64,000 nt of DNA from Symsagittifera roscoffensis (taxonomy: Eukaryota; Xenacoelomorpha; Acoela; Convolutidae). The position numbers were made by a program, and so were the translations under genes. The notes beneath the pieces are model-generated. The model saw only the letters and a program-made list of their open reading frames with translations. It was not told where the DNA came from and ran no database searches. Below are positions 1 through 12,263 of this stretch, one piece after another. Position 1 is the first letter of the stretch. Every line of letters starts with the position of its first letter. The stretch lies in NCBI RefSeq assembly GCF_963678635.1, contig NC_087063.1, positions 49,487,220 to 49,551,219 on the forward strand. Direction: 5' to 3'.

Positions 1-50
1 AATTTATAGAGAGAATTGCAGTACTAACTTTTAATATATCTTCTGTTCAA

Positions 51-169
51 CCGCACACAAATTTTATCCCAAATAGCACAACTCGTCCACGAAGAGTTGT
101 TTAAAAAAAGAATTCAAGTTTTAAGTTTTCATTAACAACAACTCAATCAAGCGATAACAAGTTTCGAAC
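51..169. repeat. Direct repeat, copy 1 (pair with 5225-5344)
   Basis: A stretch of about 119 bp, beginning CCGCACAC and ending TTTCGAAC, recurs at 5225-5344 in the same orientation with only a few substitutions. It contains a small inverted repeat, CAACTC and GAGTTG, around nine bases. Here it overlaps the start of a coding-looking frame (env-like region); the second copy lies 3' of all reading frames of the element. It is not the LTR. Confidence 0.85.
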
Positions 170-2828
170 AATCATCGACAAATACCCATCTACGGTTAGA
201 TTGGAATACTTTCGTAGCACCTCCCCCACTATTTGGACAACATCAAGAAAGTAGCCGACTCCCCAATTGGGCACTAAATAGATTACAGTATAGACAAGAT
301 ATTCACAAAGATATTCAAGAACACAATATTCAAATAATTCAACAAAACAGTCTCCAATTAAAGTTTGAAATCACAGTCAGACTTAATAATATTGTTCAAC
401 ACCCTTTTCCCCTAAGTCCACCGAATGTAACAGCTCAACCATTACCTCCCCCATTTATAACAACTGAATTCATATAAAAATACGACAGATATACCAAAAA
501 GACAATTGGGTATATCACGTTTTATAACCCATACTCAGGATTATCATACACATGTATATTTTAAAAATATTTACATTTCACCACCTCTTTTTTCTATTTT
601 TTACCCGAATAAAACACAAATCCATCTCCTCGCACAGGACCTCAGGATTTATTAGTAACAGAGTATGATTTGGAAGAAAACGAACAAAAAACGCTACAAA
701 AATGTGCCATAAACCAAGTAACACAATGCGAATCAGAACCACAAGCTATACAGACCACAAACATAGTAGCAACAATATACTCAAAAGCCCGAGCAACAAC
801 ACTTACAGGCTATAAATTTATAACGACATTTTCCGAAAAGAAAGTACATTGTTCACTTTTCAAATGGAAATAAAAACCGACTTGATGACGAATCTTTTCA
901 CCAAAATAATATAGAAAGACTTTTACATCTAAGTCCCGAAGATTGTAAAAACGAACTACTCAGATTAAACTTGACTAAAAATAAAAATTCAAACAGAAAA
1001 ACAGTAAACTTTCAAGTCTTCACAGACTCTGTACATCAAGCAGAACTTGAAAGATATCAAGGACATCTTGAACTAGATGAAAGATATCCATACAACGGCT
1101 CACACGGACGAATAACTTATGATATCCACGACAAATACTGGATACCACATATTGGAATAAATAATCCTTCAAACTGCAAAGCAGATACAAAAAAAGGATA
1201 CCAAGCAATTATGTTTTTTGACTGGAAAATACAACTCAAAAAAATACATTTCACACGAGATTTAAAAGATAACACTATAATTTATCAAGGAATCAGACTA
1301 CCTTGCAGAAATGACCAAGGCTATTGTGATCCCACAATAAGAACACAAGCAACAATTGTTTGGTTTCCCGAAGACACTTGTACAACATTTCAAGTAGCAA
1401 AAATCCACGCTAGAATGATTCAATTTCATAAAAAATAGTTCATTGAATCCATCCCATTTGAAAAAGTCAACCCAAGTCAAATAAGACAGACCAATATTAA
1501 TTTCAACAACATACACAATATAGAAAATAAGTTTACACGTTTTCAAATCTATCATGAAACAGAATTAGCATGTAAATATAAAAATCCACTCCACAAAACA
1601 CATTATTCCGAAATACTTGTTGAACACCTCGAAGGTTTCGATATGAACACAGGAAAAATGAAATATGATCCCTATGCAACACATCAGCCTATCAACGAAG
1701 AAACATCATTATTCCAGTAAATCTTCTAAAAAATATAGGAAACCCTGGTGGAAAATTAAAATCACAAGACACTAAAAGCACACGATTACAAGAATTATCA
1801 CTAATGAATAGTACATATTTTGGCGCAATACACTATGACATCCACTTAGATATGAAATTAGACTACACACTTAGTAGAATTTTTCAAAAAATGTCACTTT
1901 CCGAATGAGAAACACTACATCAACCATGTGAATTAGAAAGAACTCAGAGTCTACAATCACTCGCACTAGCAGTTCTAAAAATACCCTAGCAGGATATTTA
2001 TTATCCGAAAATAGGTTAAACTTCCTTGACTATGAAGGAAATATAATATGGTTTTATACTTGCACCAAAAAATTATCACCATTATATGTTTTTGAAGATA
2101 AACAACATTCCCGATATTCTATAAAAATAAAGTTCATTTTGTCGTTAGACTTTCATAACGAACATTTTTTTGGGATACCGCAGTCCCATGTGGATCAGAA
2201 AATAGCCACAACGTCGTAAAATTAAACCCCGACGAAGAAAAATACTACCTACATACACCACACCCAACATTAATGCAACCATTGAAAAAGTTTTCACCCG
2301 AAAGTATTCGAACTATTGCTCGCAATCCCATTATGGATCTACAATCAATAGGAATCTACTCTAAATCAGATATACAACATCACATTCGTACACAACAATT
2401 TTAGGAACTACTAACACAAATGGACACTATACAACGACAATCGATAGATCAAAGCTTAAGAAAACTTGCAGAAAGCGCAAGATTTTCAGACATCTATACA
2501 CAAGACTACAGCGGATATTTTAGAGATATTAAGGACTACATATATTTAAACGGCGAAAAATATAGACCACAAGATATCTCACCAATAAATATTTTTAGTT
2601 TTGTAACCATAAAAAAACGAATTCTTTGCCTTTCTAGGATGGCCATACTACATCTTAGAAAGATTGACTATCTTATACGCTATGTTTAAATTTATTGGAT
2701 TTCTTTTCTCATTACTAAAAGGAATCTATAACGTATGCGCAATACACACACAAGTAAACCGACAAGCAAGAGTAGCACGCGTATTATATGCAGGATTTTT
2801 CTGGAATATTTTCATCATCAATAAATAA
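95..2828 (+). pseudogene. Decayed envelope-like glycoprotein region of an LTR retroelement
   Basis: This is a series of open stretches in changing frames (about 95-477, 670-873, 971-1438, then broken pieces to 2828) that read as one long protein with several frameshifts and stops. The part at 971-1438 carries spaced cysteines and aromatic residues, as in a secreted ectodomain. A strongly hydrophobic segment at about 2630-2740, followed by basic residues, looks like a C-terminal membrane anchor. The frame ends at a TAA at 2826-2828. Its place between the window edge (where pol would be) and an LTR at 6447 is where env sits in errantivirus-like or other env-bearing LTR elements. I do not recognise the exact envelope family. 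Env identity is inferred from position and topology. The copy is clearly not functional. Confidence 0.45.
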
Positions 2829-4944
2829 AAACTCTTAGTTGCACAAATCGAAGAATACAAAACAAAACTATCAACAAATTCGAATACCTACGACGAGTCA
2901 AACATTAATACAAATACATCAACTACAGCACCAGATTTACTAAATCTCCATCATAACCATCCATTATCATTAGTGTCACAAAATTTTAGGAATTTAGCAA
3001 TCACAAACCCTCCAAACTTGAGACCAAGCCACATACAAAGCCCCATTCAACATATAGTAGCACAACACCCCCAAAATGACGACACAAATGAACAAATCAT
3101 TGAACAGCCCCATATCACTACTTTTCAGTCTCAAAATAATCATTTTTTCAGCCCACGATGTGCAGACAAATTGGATCACTCCATCGATCAAACTCCCACC
3201 CTGTCAACCTCCAAAATCCAATCTCCATTATCCCACTTTTCGCTTTTCCGTCACCTGATTCACCACAAACTAACACATCATTAGGCAAGAATTCCGATAC
3301 TAACTCAGATATCACAGTTTTTCAGACAATATCACAATTCAATAACTCCGATGTAGAAACTCATTCCGAACCATCCCCTTCTACCCATACCCAGACCAAC
3401 TCTTCAACCTTCTCCAAACCCACCTTTCGACCTATTCAACCTAAAAAACAATGTACATCTCCCTAATCTCCTTCTCAAGTGACCCCAACCTACTCACCAT
3501 TTCATTATGAACGATCAATCAACAATTCCCCAGATAATATTCAAATTTCTGAAGAATTAGATAATTTTATAACACTCCAAGAACAGTTACTATCTTCCCA
3601 CACTCTCACTATTCACCAACTATCATTAACAATATTATCATCAAATCCACCAACACCTACACCAATTTCAGATTATATTCCATCACTAGCTCAATCATCC
3701 ACATCAACAGAAACATCCACCAGTACTAACCGAGCTTATGGAACCTTTAAACGTAAATTCCCAAATCACCCGTTCCCATCCAAACCCGGAACCGCCCGAG
3801 AATACGTTAACTATCCAGACCTCACCAATACTACAAATTATCTTCAAATAACCCTACCTTTATTCCCCCAATATACATTAAATCAATCCGACCCTAACCC
3901 TGAACCACATCATTTTGTCGATGAACATGTGTTAATACCCACACTTCATTGGACATCTTATTACAATTTTACTAACCCCCTTACGCTACCACTCCTTAAC
4001 ATCACAAAAGATATTGAGAGAAATAAAAGCGAAATATTTAGACTAACCACATCACTAACCCCCCGACAATTTACATACGTAGGATATAAAAAGTTACTAA
4101 AAACATTCACTGCACCCCGAGTAAACGACTATTCAATTGAATATTATGATCATAACATCATCAGATCTATTCAAGACCAATTTCTTGACGACGATCAATT
4201 TGCAAACCCACAATTAACAGAAAATTTTTTCCTCAAAACACCCTACTTATTCACACTTAGCATACTAGATAAAAAGCATGATCACATTATTTCAGAAGCA
4301 TTATCAGATATTCAAGCATACGATTCATTTCACGAAACATTTCAAACATTTTCACTAACCTTTCATTTTCTCACACCAAAAGAACACGATTTGCACCGTT
4401 CACACGACATCATGTTGCGAACTAAAGAAACACACACCTACACTTATTATCGTTTTATCCAGAATCATTTTCATTTACACACACCGTCACGACAACCCCA
4501 CCATACGTTTCAATTCATCAATTGTAAATACACCTCAGCGTTTTTCCTAAACTTCACATATTGTGTTAAAGATTTTAAACTTCAAGGCATCCTCCGGAAT
4601 TATGACCCAATCATCCAGATGTATATACTCTGTCCCCTCATCAAGACCTTCAACGAAGAAGAATCCCGAACCCTAATAGTCCCGCATGAATATATTCAAC
4701 CTATAGAAGTACCCATTTTAGAATTCATCCACAACACTAAATACAACCACAAAATTTATAATCTAATTCAGAACACACCTCACGAATTTGCAGTAGGCAC
4801 GAAGAACTAAAAACCATAAAAGCACGTCAATTGCTTTGGCCACTGCTTCAAACTAAAAACATCATACGCATACTAGCAAAATTACTAACCACATCAGATG
4901 CTATCCATGATGTTTTCCCTCATGATTTCTTTCGCGACGACTAA
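2829..4944 (+). pseudogene. ORF X: large unidentified frame downstream of the env-like region
   Basis: The longest nearly intact coding stretch in the window. It runs from 3158 to 4810 in one frame, interrupted by a single TAA at 3464-3466; the part after that stop is 443 codons. Upstream, 2829-3240 is open in the same frame as the preceding env-like anchor and is separated from it only by the TAA at 2826-2828; the register changes near 3240. At about 4800 the register changes again and an open stretch continues to a TAA at 4942-4944. The N-terminal third is rich in Pro, Ser, Thr and Asn (linker-like). The C-terminal part (3700-4800) has a globular composition with many His, Tyr and Phe. I recognise no domain. 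It could be an accessory protein of the element or a very large cytoplasmic extension of the envelope-like protein. Confidence 0.5.
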
Positions 4945-4945
4945 G

Positions 4946-5015
4946 GTAAGTAAGAATTTAATATTTTAAAACTAACTATTTTAAACTAAAACTAAGTAAT
5001 TTACATTTTCTTTAG
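4946..5015 (+). other. Intron-like segment in 3' region of the retroelement
   Basis: GTAAGT donor at 4946, directly after the last stop of ORF X (4942-4944), and a TTTCTTTAG acceptor ending at 5015: a 70-nt AT-rich segment with ideal U2 splice ends. Splicing is inferred from consensus only. Confidence 0.4.
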
Positions 5016-5224
5016 TCTTCACACCACGAATACCTTTAACAAGAAAAAACAAATAAAAATACAAACTTTTTTTTCATAAAAAAACTCTATCAAACCTACA
5101 GCACTAAATGATGCAGTAAAATTCAAAATCAAAGTAATAAATTCATATAAAAATTATTTCCCTAAATGTAGTAAAATTGAACACGATGATAATCAATTTA
5201 TAATTTTAGACCCCCGCAGTTCAC

Positions 5225-5344
5225 CCGCACAAGAATTTTATCCACAATCGCACAACTCGTCCACGAAGAGTTGTTTAAAAAAATGAATTCAAGTTTTAAG
5301 TTTTCACTAACAACAACTCAAACAAGCGATAACAAGTTTCGAAC
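5225..5344. repeat. Direct repeat, copy 2 (pair with 51-169)
   Basis: Second copy of the 120-bp repeat, 5.17 kb downstream of the first. It contains the same CAACTC/GAGTTG inverted repeat, and similarity stops abruptly after TTTCGAAC. In this copy the coding-looking frame is not continued. A TATA-like TTATATAATA follows at 5371-5380. Confidence 0.85.
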
Positions 5345-6446
5345 TTTCCTTTAACCCGGTTGGAATGGAATTATATAATAGCCAAACTAACCAACGCACG
5401 CAGCTAACTAAACACCATAAACCACAAACTAACAGCATGACTAAGAAAAAGAACACCTACGGTACCCAAACCGGATTAAACCAGCTTAAAACTGGATAAT
5501 TTTTTCTTTTGAAGACTATTACCAAGTCTAAAAAAGAAATAATAAAACACCAAAAAGTCGCAAGACAAACTCAAAACAAAAAGAATTTGATGTTTGAGAA
5601 GAGGACACAACCAAAGTAACAAAAGAAAAACCAGAAAAAATATAACATAAAAACGTTAGCATAAAACAGGACCCCTTAAAAAAAGCAGCTTGAAATCATA
5701 CTCCCACTCCTGCCCCCAACCCACCAGAGAGGACGTCCTGGGCATGCTCTTTAGCCGGCCTAAACCACCGTGCTACATCCACGCTTTGTGACCACACTAT
5801 TTTTTTGACAAGAGAAACTCAAGGGTGAGTAACTCTTAAACATAACTGAACTAAAACGAAAAAGCTTTTGCGAAAACAATTTACCAAAATCATAACTAAA
5901 AAATTGAATTAACAAAATTTTATAAAATGTAAATCATAATATGCAGTTTATAGATCACATACAACCACGAAGACTAGCATCCAAAGACTAGACGACCCCA
6001 TTACACTCAACTTACAGAATGGCTAAACACAACCGACATAACGCCCACAATCACGACTCAAAAAGGATTTAGAGTACGACTTGACTTCGCAGAAAAGGAC
6101 TTCAATGAATCAGACCAATGACCACCTCGATGCTCAATTATACGTACAGATCCGAGTTACAAGGCATTCCCTCCAAACTCGAGTTTCACGCCATTTCCAA
6201 TCCAGATTGAAAAATAGTTCTACACAACCGATCAAGAACAGACGACCATAACAAACCATCTTGAAATCAGACTGATTTCGTTGGCGGTCAGAGTCTTTGT
6301 CAAACGACAGCTAACAACTTCTTATCGACGATTCCAGCTTCCTGGAGCTTTCTTCTCCAAGAACGAAACAAGAAATGATGCTCGCCAAAAACCAACTATC
6401 ATCATCCATCCTTCATTACAGATAGAAGATAAAAGATATAAAACTC
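5345..6446 (+). other. Noncoding 3' region of the LTR element
   Basis: About 1.1 kb between the second direct repeat and the LTR, with no frame I can support. It holds a TATA-like box at 5371-5380, a C-rich patch at 5700-5730, and a second intron-like segment at 5825-5946 (GTGAGT to ATATGCAG, 122 nt). A purine-rich stretch just before 6447 (AGATAGAAGATAAAAGATA) may be a weak polypurine tract. Confidence 0.4.
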
Positions 6447-6881
6447 TGTAAACCCCGGTTGGGTGGAACCAGATCTAAACTACTTTTTAGTATTGGTTAT
6501 AAATTAGATATTTTATCACTATAAAATATTTAAAATTAACCAATCATGATCCATCTAACTAACAACCCACTTATTTGTAAAAGCTGAAATTACTTGTAAT
6601 TTCAGCACCAGAGGGATTTGAATTTAACTTAGAATTTGTTACCTCTCCAAGAGACCTTCTATTAATCGCAATAAGCCAGTATACTCTAGATCTATTGAGC
6701 CTAGCAGAGACTAGTTAAACACCCTGAGACTAGTAGATATAAGAGTAAGATTAGCATCGGTATTAGATTAAGAAGTTGCACGAATCTATCCGGCCGAAAA
6801 TAAGATAGCCTGACGAGCAGACGGTGTACCCTATCCGAAATCAAGAGCATAACGCAGCCTGTAATTTTTATATTTTTTACA
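6447..6881 (+). repeat. Probable 3' LTR of the env-bearing element
   Basis: The segment starts TGTAAACCCC and ends TTTTTTACA, so the ends are a TGTAAA/TTTACA inverted pair. A purine-rich stretch precedes it. Its core (6463-6841) is shared with 61903-62255, showing that it belongs to a dispersed family. The exact right end is uncertain: similarity to the second copy is lost after 6841. No 5' LTR is in the window, so a pairwise LTR test is impossible here. Confidence 0.55.
6583..6606. other. Perfect hairpin inside the LTR
   Basis: Arms GCTGAAATTAC and GTAATTTCAGC (11 bp) around TT. The copy at 62020-62043 has the same hairpin with a paired T-A to C-G change, so pairing is preserved. Confidence 0.8.
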
Positions 6882-8319
6882 GAACTAAAAAAAATCCTGT
6901 ATTTTTTTGGCCGGTTTTATGAAAAAAAATGAGTTGATCAGATAATTTTGCAAAAATTCAACATATTCTCTTGAATTCGAAAAGTTCTCAAAAAAATGTT
7001 TTTGGTGTCATTTGAGTAAAACCTCTATCTTTTTTTGTGCTATGTTTTGAAAAAAAACTCATTCAAGTTTCAGATGAGACAAGCATGTGATCATTTTGAT
7101 TGATCTATTCTTTCCTTTTTAGCGACTTAGTTTCCGTCGGCTAGTTTGCCATGAGTGTTGTATCGCAATTGTGAGAAAATCGCAAATTCATTTCCAATGG
7201 CAAACTGCGAATTGACACTGCAATTAATTGTCCCATGTTAATTTGGAACTTGGATCAACTCGAAATCCTCTGTCGAAAAAAATTTTAGTCTTCAGTGAGC
7301 GTTTGTTGAGTTCTCTCCGTGACTGAATTTGAATTGATGCTTTATTTGTAGATTTGATAGAACTTCAAATTTAATCACGATTGCGGATAACGGCAACTAC
7401 GCTAAGTTTCTACCCAGATTTATGAACTTGGAGTATATTTTAATAGAAAATTATTGTTTAATGTATTAGGGTAGCTGCTCCTCTTACATACGGCTTTAAA
7501 ATTTTTGACCCTGGCGATTAGCAAAGGTATTATTGCAACATTGTACAATAGTTTCCGCTGCATATAACTTTTTTCACAGGACTCATCTCATGGATGTCTG
7601 TATGAGCAAGATATTTCATTGCAACAGACATATTTTGAGCATGGCTATATTTTAAACATCCGTCCTGTTCGAATTTCTTGCAAACTTCATATTTGCAAAC
7701 TCGATTTGTAAATTTTTTAATTTTTTGTTTGCTTTCTCTTTTTTTGTCGGCTGAATAGGTTTCTGTCTATATTATTGTGGCCTCATGTTGCCCTGTTTGT
7801 TGAGCGAACTATTTTGTTTTTTGAGGCGAAGAGACTTTCGACTCATTTTCTGTCAGCTAGTTCGCCATGCAGTTTTTATTAATCGCAATTGTTGCGAAGC
7901 TCCGCTTTCCCTCTGCTTAAAGAATATAATAGGCTATAGAGTATCCGGTCTTCACCCTATGTAATAACATAGGGAATAGATTTCCTAATCTGTTAAGATA
8001 GGGAATAGAGTTGGTAAGGTTTCATGATTTGAGTGATGGTAAGAGAATGGTAAGAAAAACGGTATTTTTTCGATTTTTGTGTGGAAATGTCTAGTTTTTT
8101 CGCAAAAACTTCAGCGCGCGTTACCTAATGGGCAAATTTTATTGGTGTATTACGTGCGAATAAATTTTGCCAATGTTCCAGATTCTTAATGTTTTCTTAA
8201 TCGAAAAACAATATATTGTTAAGCCAAACGTAGCGTTTGAAAAGAATTTTTGAAAAAAAGTTAATTACAGAGAAATTGTAATAATTCACAGCATCGTATA
8301 CAATTTTACTAAATAATCT
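6882..8319. other. Gene-free stretch with a dispersed short repeat
   Basis: I see no gene here. Two copies of a short dispersed repeat occur at about 7130-7195 and 7840-7920; they share CTAGTTTGCCATG-like and ATCGCAATTGT-like words. Related copies are at 20515-20555, 39780-39840, 42375-42425 and 58448-58490, where the shared core is TCGCAAGTG..TGCGA followed by TTCGCCTCTGTG. The core is self-complementary (GCGA/TCGC). Confidence 0.5.
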
Positions 8320-11300
8320 CTTACAAATTTAGAGGTTTAGTATGTATTCCATCACATTCAGCTTCCCGTTTAGGGTAAAATTAGCTCAGTCCTTTTTTAG
8401 TTTGTTCTCAAGTTGCGACTGCATGGTTAATAGTTTTAAATCCTCTATTTGTTGACTTCAAAGTCACTGCCTCAGCCAAAACTTGTCAATACTTGGCCAT
8501 CGGGTCATCTCCAGAGTCTTCTAACGCGCATTTGTTCTGTCCTTTACTGCTAAACTTTTACTTTTGACTTTCACTATCATAACAGCAATAGGTTTTACTC
8601 TACAGGCATACTCTTTCGGTGCATCTGAACTCCTCCTTGAATAATCTTGGTTCTCTGTTGTCATGTTTCTTGTATTTAAAGCAACAAGTACGGGGGAAAA
8701 ATTGTTTTTCGCATCTGCTCTGAAATCGTCTCGACAGTCCTTGCTTCGCTTTTCAGTCCATTCTGCTTGCTTGCTGGGAAGGTTACATTCATCTAAATCT
8801 TTTTCTGCCAAAGCCAAATAGAGGAAATCTGTATCCATACCGAGTTCTTCGAATTTGTTGACATCGCAAAACTTATCGAAAAAGTTATTATACAGCTCTG
8901 ACATTCTCAACTTGGCATTCTGTAGTATAAAGAATCATACTATAATTGGTTCACGGTGCTCTATAGTAGATTTAACAAGCTCCGCTTCAAACAAATCTTT
9001 AGCTATGATATTGAGTTTTTGAAGAATCGGTTATTGATAGCTTTATGGGTTTTTTTGTCTCCAAGATATTTCGTCATTGTATGTTTTGATCTGTCCAATA
9101 TTTGATAGCCGTAGGAACTATTTCCTAGAATTTTCATTGTTTCGGCTACTACACCAGATAACAAATTTTCATCGCCGGCTCGCCTAGCATCAACAACCGA
9201 CCGAACAAAACTGTTGAATACTTTACGCGGTGTGTATTGTACAATTCGATGATTTTTCGCACACTGTAGTCCAAGATATAAGTTAAAGTTGAAACGTGGT
9301 GTGATAAGTGTTCCGTTTCTCAACTTGAAGCTCGATATCAACATTCGTTTTGGTTGTTTTAACAAATCGTTTTCTTCCGCATAGGTTTTCATATATTCCC
9401 CAATATCGTTTCTGGTAACATCATTTTTTTTGAAAATAGGTGGGAAATTGGAAAATTTTGTTTTTAGCTTATCTGGAACACTCATCGCAATGCACGTAGT
9501 CGAACATTGATTCATTTCTAATGTTTTGCAGTAGTGAATTGGCAGAAAGAAGTCTTTTGAAAAGAAAGGGAGTTCTAACCTGATTTTTCACGTCTAAATT
9601 GTTTTTAAATTGATTATACCAACTACACTCCCACATTTCTTCATTATAGTATCCTTTTTCTCGAATGTTATCTTTCCGAAGCTCATCCGTTTCTCTTTTC
9701 TTGGTTCCTCGTTTGATTTCATCATCACTTTCAGTTAGGTTGGATCTAGCTTCTTCGACAAGGGCAAAAACGAAAATAACAACCCATTGCTTCAAAAACA
9801 GTCTTACAAGGGTTGCAATAACCATCAACACTGAAGCAATCAATTTTTTTTCTGTGTTCCTGCAGTGTAGTAACTATCAATTTTGCACTGCGGTCTGGTT
9901 GCTTGAAAGTTTGACATGACCATATTTGCAAACGTTCGAACTCGATTTTGCTTTGCCTTGAATTTTTGTGTTTCTTCAATGTAGTCCCATCTCGTAGTCA
10001 AGCCTGTGGGCATAGCATATCCTGACAAATAGAATAAGGATAGAGTTGAATAGCATCAATACCAACGATTGATTTACACAAGTTGTTTGATTTCCTAATA
10101 TACGTTTCGTTTGCTACTGTTTTCCTTGTGAAAACAATTGAGGGACCAACGGTCATACCTCCCCGTATTTTTTCAAGCAAGTCACTATCACGCGAAAAGA
10201 ATAGGTAAAACGTATAGTCGGTTGACTTGTGTAGACAGATGTTCGCTAAATTCACTAGTGTGCAGCCGAGTTTTAACATGTCCATCCCTTTGTCATGATA
10301 AAATTCAATTATTTTCTGCATAGCATCAAGGGTAGGAACAACATCCTTGTTGTTATACCACTGTAGAAAATCGCGAAATGTTGTCATCTTTTCCTGTTCC
10401 CAGATAGATTTAAGGTATTTGTAGTTTTCCAATCCCTAGGTGGTTTGGTTTTAAACCCGAGTTTTTTCACGGTTTGCTCTTCAGTTAACTCAGTTTTGAG
10501 AAGCTTCTGAAAATCGTCATACTCTTTATCGAGAGGTTTGCTATTCTTCAGTTTGCTGTAGAAGTCATCATACGAGGGTAGTTTTTGTACATATAGCTTG
10601 TTTGGGGTATCAAACCACTCGTATGGAAAGTATCCTTTCAACTCACTGGCTTTGTAAGCTTTTAGAAAAGAGTCTCAAGTAGTAGCTCCACCCAAAAACT
10701 TCATAATATACAGAAACTGAACATCTCTAAATTTGAAGGAAACAAAGTCGTTTGCTTTCTTGACAACTGAAGGTTCAATTTCTTTTTCGTTGATAAGGTA
10801 CAGAATGAGGTATGCTTTAATGAGGTTTATATCATACCGACCACCGTTGAATCCAAATACTGGTAGAGTATTGGTGTATCTCTCCAGTTGTTGCATCAAA
10901 TCAATCAATTGGTTTTTTTGAATCCTGAGAAAGTGAGTGGATGCGTCTGTTTCTTTCTCATCCTCGATACATTCGTCTTCGTACTCTCTTGCTTCACTCT
11001 TATTGAAATTGCCTAGTTCTTTAAGTATGCTGAAAGTTGTGTCTAGTCGCTTTTTGATGTTATTTTCAATTTCCAGAAACTTTGATTGCATTTCGGCTTT
11101 ATTTTTTTCCGCTAACAACTTCAAATTTATCACAAAGTCAATAATGAGGGATTGTGGATCTTTGTCTTACAAAAATATGCGTTTATTAAGCAAACTGGAT
11201 GAGATTGACACTGATATGGGTTCATGCTTCCCAATCCAAGTTATTATTTCTGTCGGTTGTAGTTCTTGGAATGGCACGCAAATTGATTCAAAGTCAAAAA

Positions 11301-11690
11301 AAGCGACATTTTTGAATAAGGTTTGTTCTTTGGAAGTTCTTTGGTGTAAATATTTTTGGGGTTAATATTTTGATTCGATCTTTGCAACAAATAAGATGGC
11401 GGTTGAAGTGGTCTGCTTTGTGAAAAATTGTATCGCAAGTTGGGCATCGGAAGCATTTGAAGAAGTTGTCGATGTTATTGACGTGAATAATGTGGTTGTT
11501 GTATCGTAGAAGCTCTACTGTATTCCCGTATTTTTCGATAATTCTCCGAGCTAATTCACCCACAAAATCTCCATCTTCAATGTCGATGTCGTAGATAAAG
11601 ATATTTTTTTCTACTACATCTTCATCTATTGACAGATTATCTATCGAAAAACTACGAAATTGTTTCGGATCATAACCGGATTTTTTAAAA
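8320..11690 (-). pseudogene. Decayed protein-primed family B DNA polymerase (Maverick/Polinton-like type)
   Basis: Read on the minus strand, frame-broken pieces line up with the family of B-type polymerases found in many invertebrate genomes. In order they are: an N-terminal acidic block (11560-11680); a C2H2 finger with CPTC and H..H near 11390-11470; an exonuclease-type motif GFNGGRYD near 10840-10860; the FPYEWF block at about 10620; polymerase motif A as DAIQLYPYS near 10040 (the serine of the usual LYPS is displaced); motif B as GNSSYG near 9105-9122; motif C as MDTDFLY near 8821-8840; and a C-terminal block continuing past the stop at 8521 to about 8320. Several frameshifts and stops make it non-functional. 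It is cut off about 100 bp before the 2.59-kb array. Such enzymes replicate linear elements from protein-capped ends; no capsid, integrase or terminal repeats are visible near it. Confidence 0.8.
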
Positions 11691-12263
11691 AAAGAGCATT
11701 AAAAATTATGGAGGTGGATGTTTCAAGACTAGTTGTTCCATGCTAATTAACTGCAAGCGCTCGCAAAAAATACAAATTTTCATTGTATGGTTGTTTTGTT
11801 TTGATCCAAAACAAAAAAAACTAACACGCTTATTCCTCAGAAGTGGTTCGGGAATCACAGAATCTGGAATTCCATGGGTACCTTTTTCAGTAAGGCGGCA
11901 AAAATGGTCAAATTTAAGATCAACTTGAATCGCCATTTTGTATTTTGTTGCTCTATTGTACAAACTTGCTTATTGACTTTGTTCTGTATAGTTGTCAAGA
12001 CTGGTTTAGTACAAATCAGCATAGATTTATCAAAGAGTGTCTTATTTACAGTAATATTTTTCATTGGAATTCAACCAATCAGAATCCAGCATTTTCTAAA
12101 AGTGATCTATTTATCATTTTTTAAAAACTTTATTCATTATTCGAAAAATGTCTATCAAAAAATATTTCAACTTCCTCGAGTTACTTTACAAGCGAAAAGA
12201 AAAAATTCCATTTTATTTTCTCATTGATGGAATAGATGTTGACTCTTTCTTTTTTCATAATTT

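Noticed and set aside
6447-6881. LTR belonging to the same family as the 28079-34648 element
   Set aside because: Termini (TGTAAA versus TGTTATCC) and internal sequence do not match, so the two elements are different families.
9665-10323. Plus-strand ORFs over the polymerase region
   Set aside because: They are shadows of the minus-strand polymerase, which has ordered family motifs.
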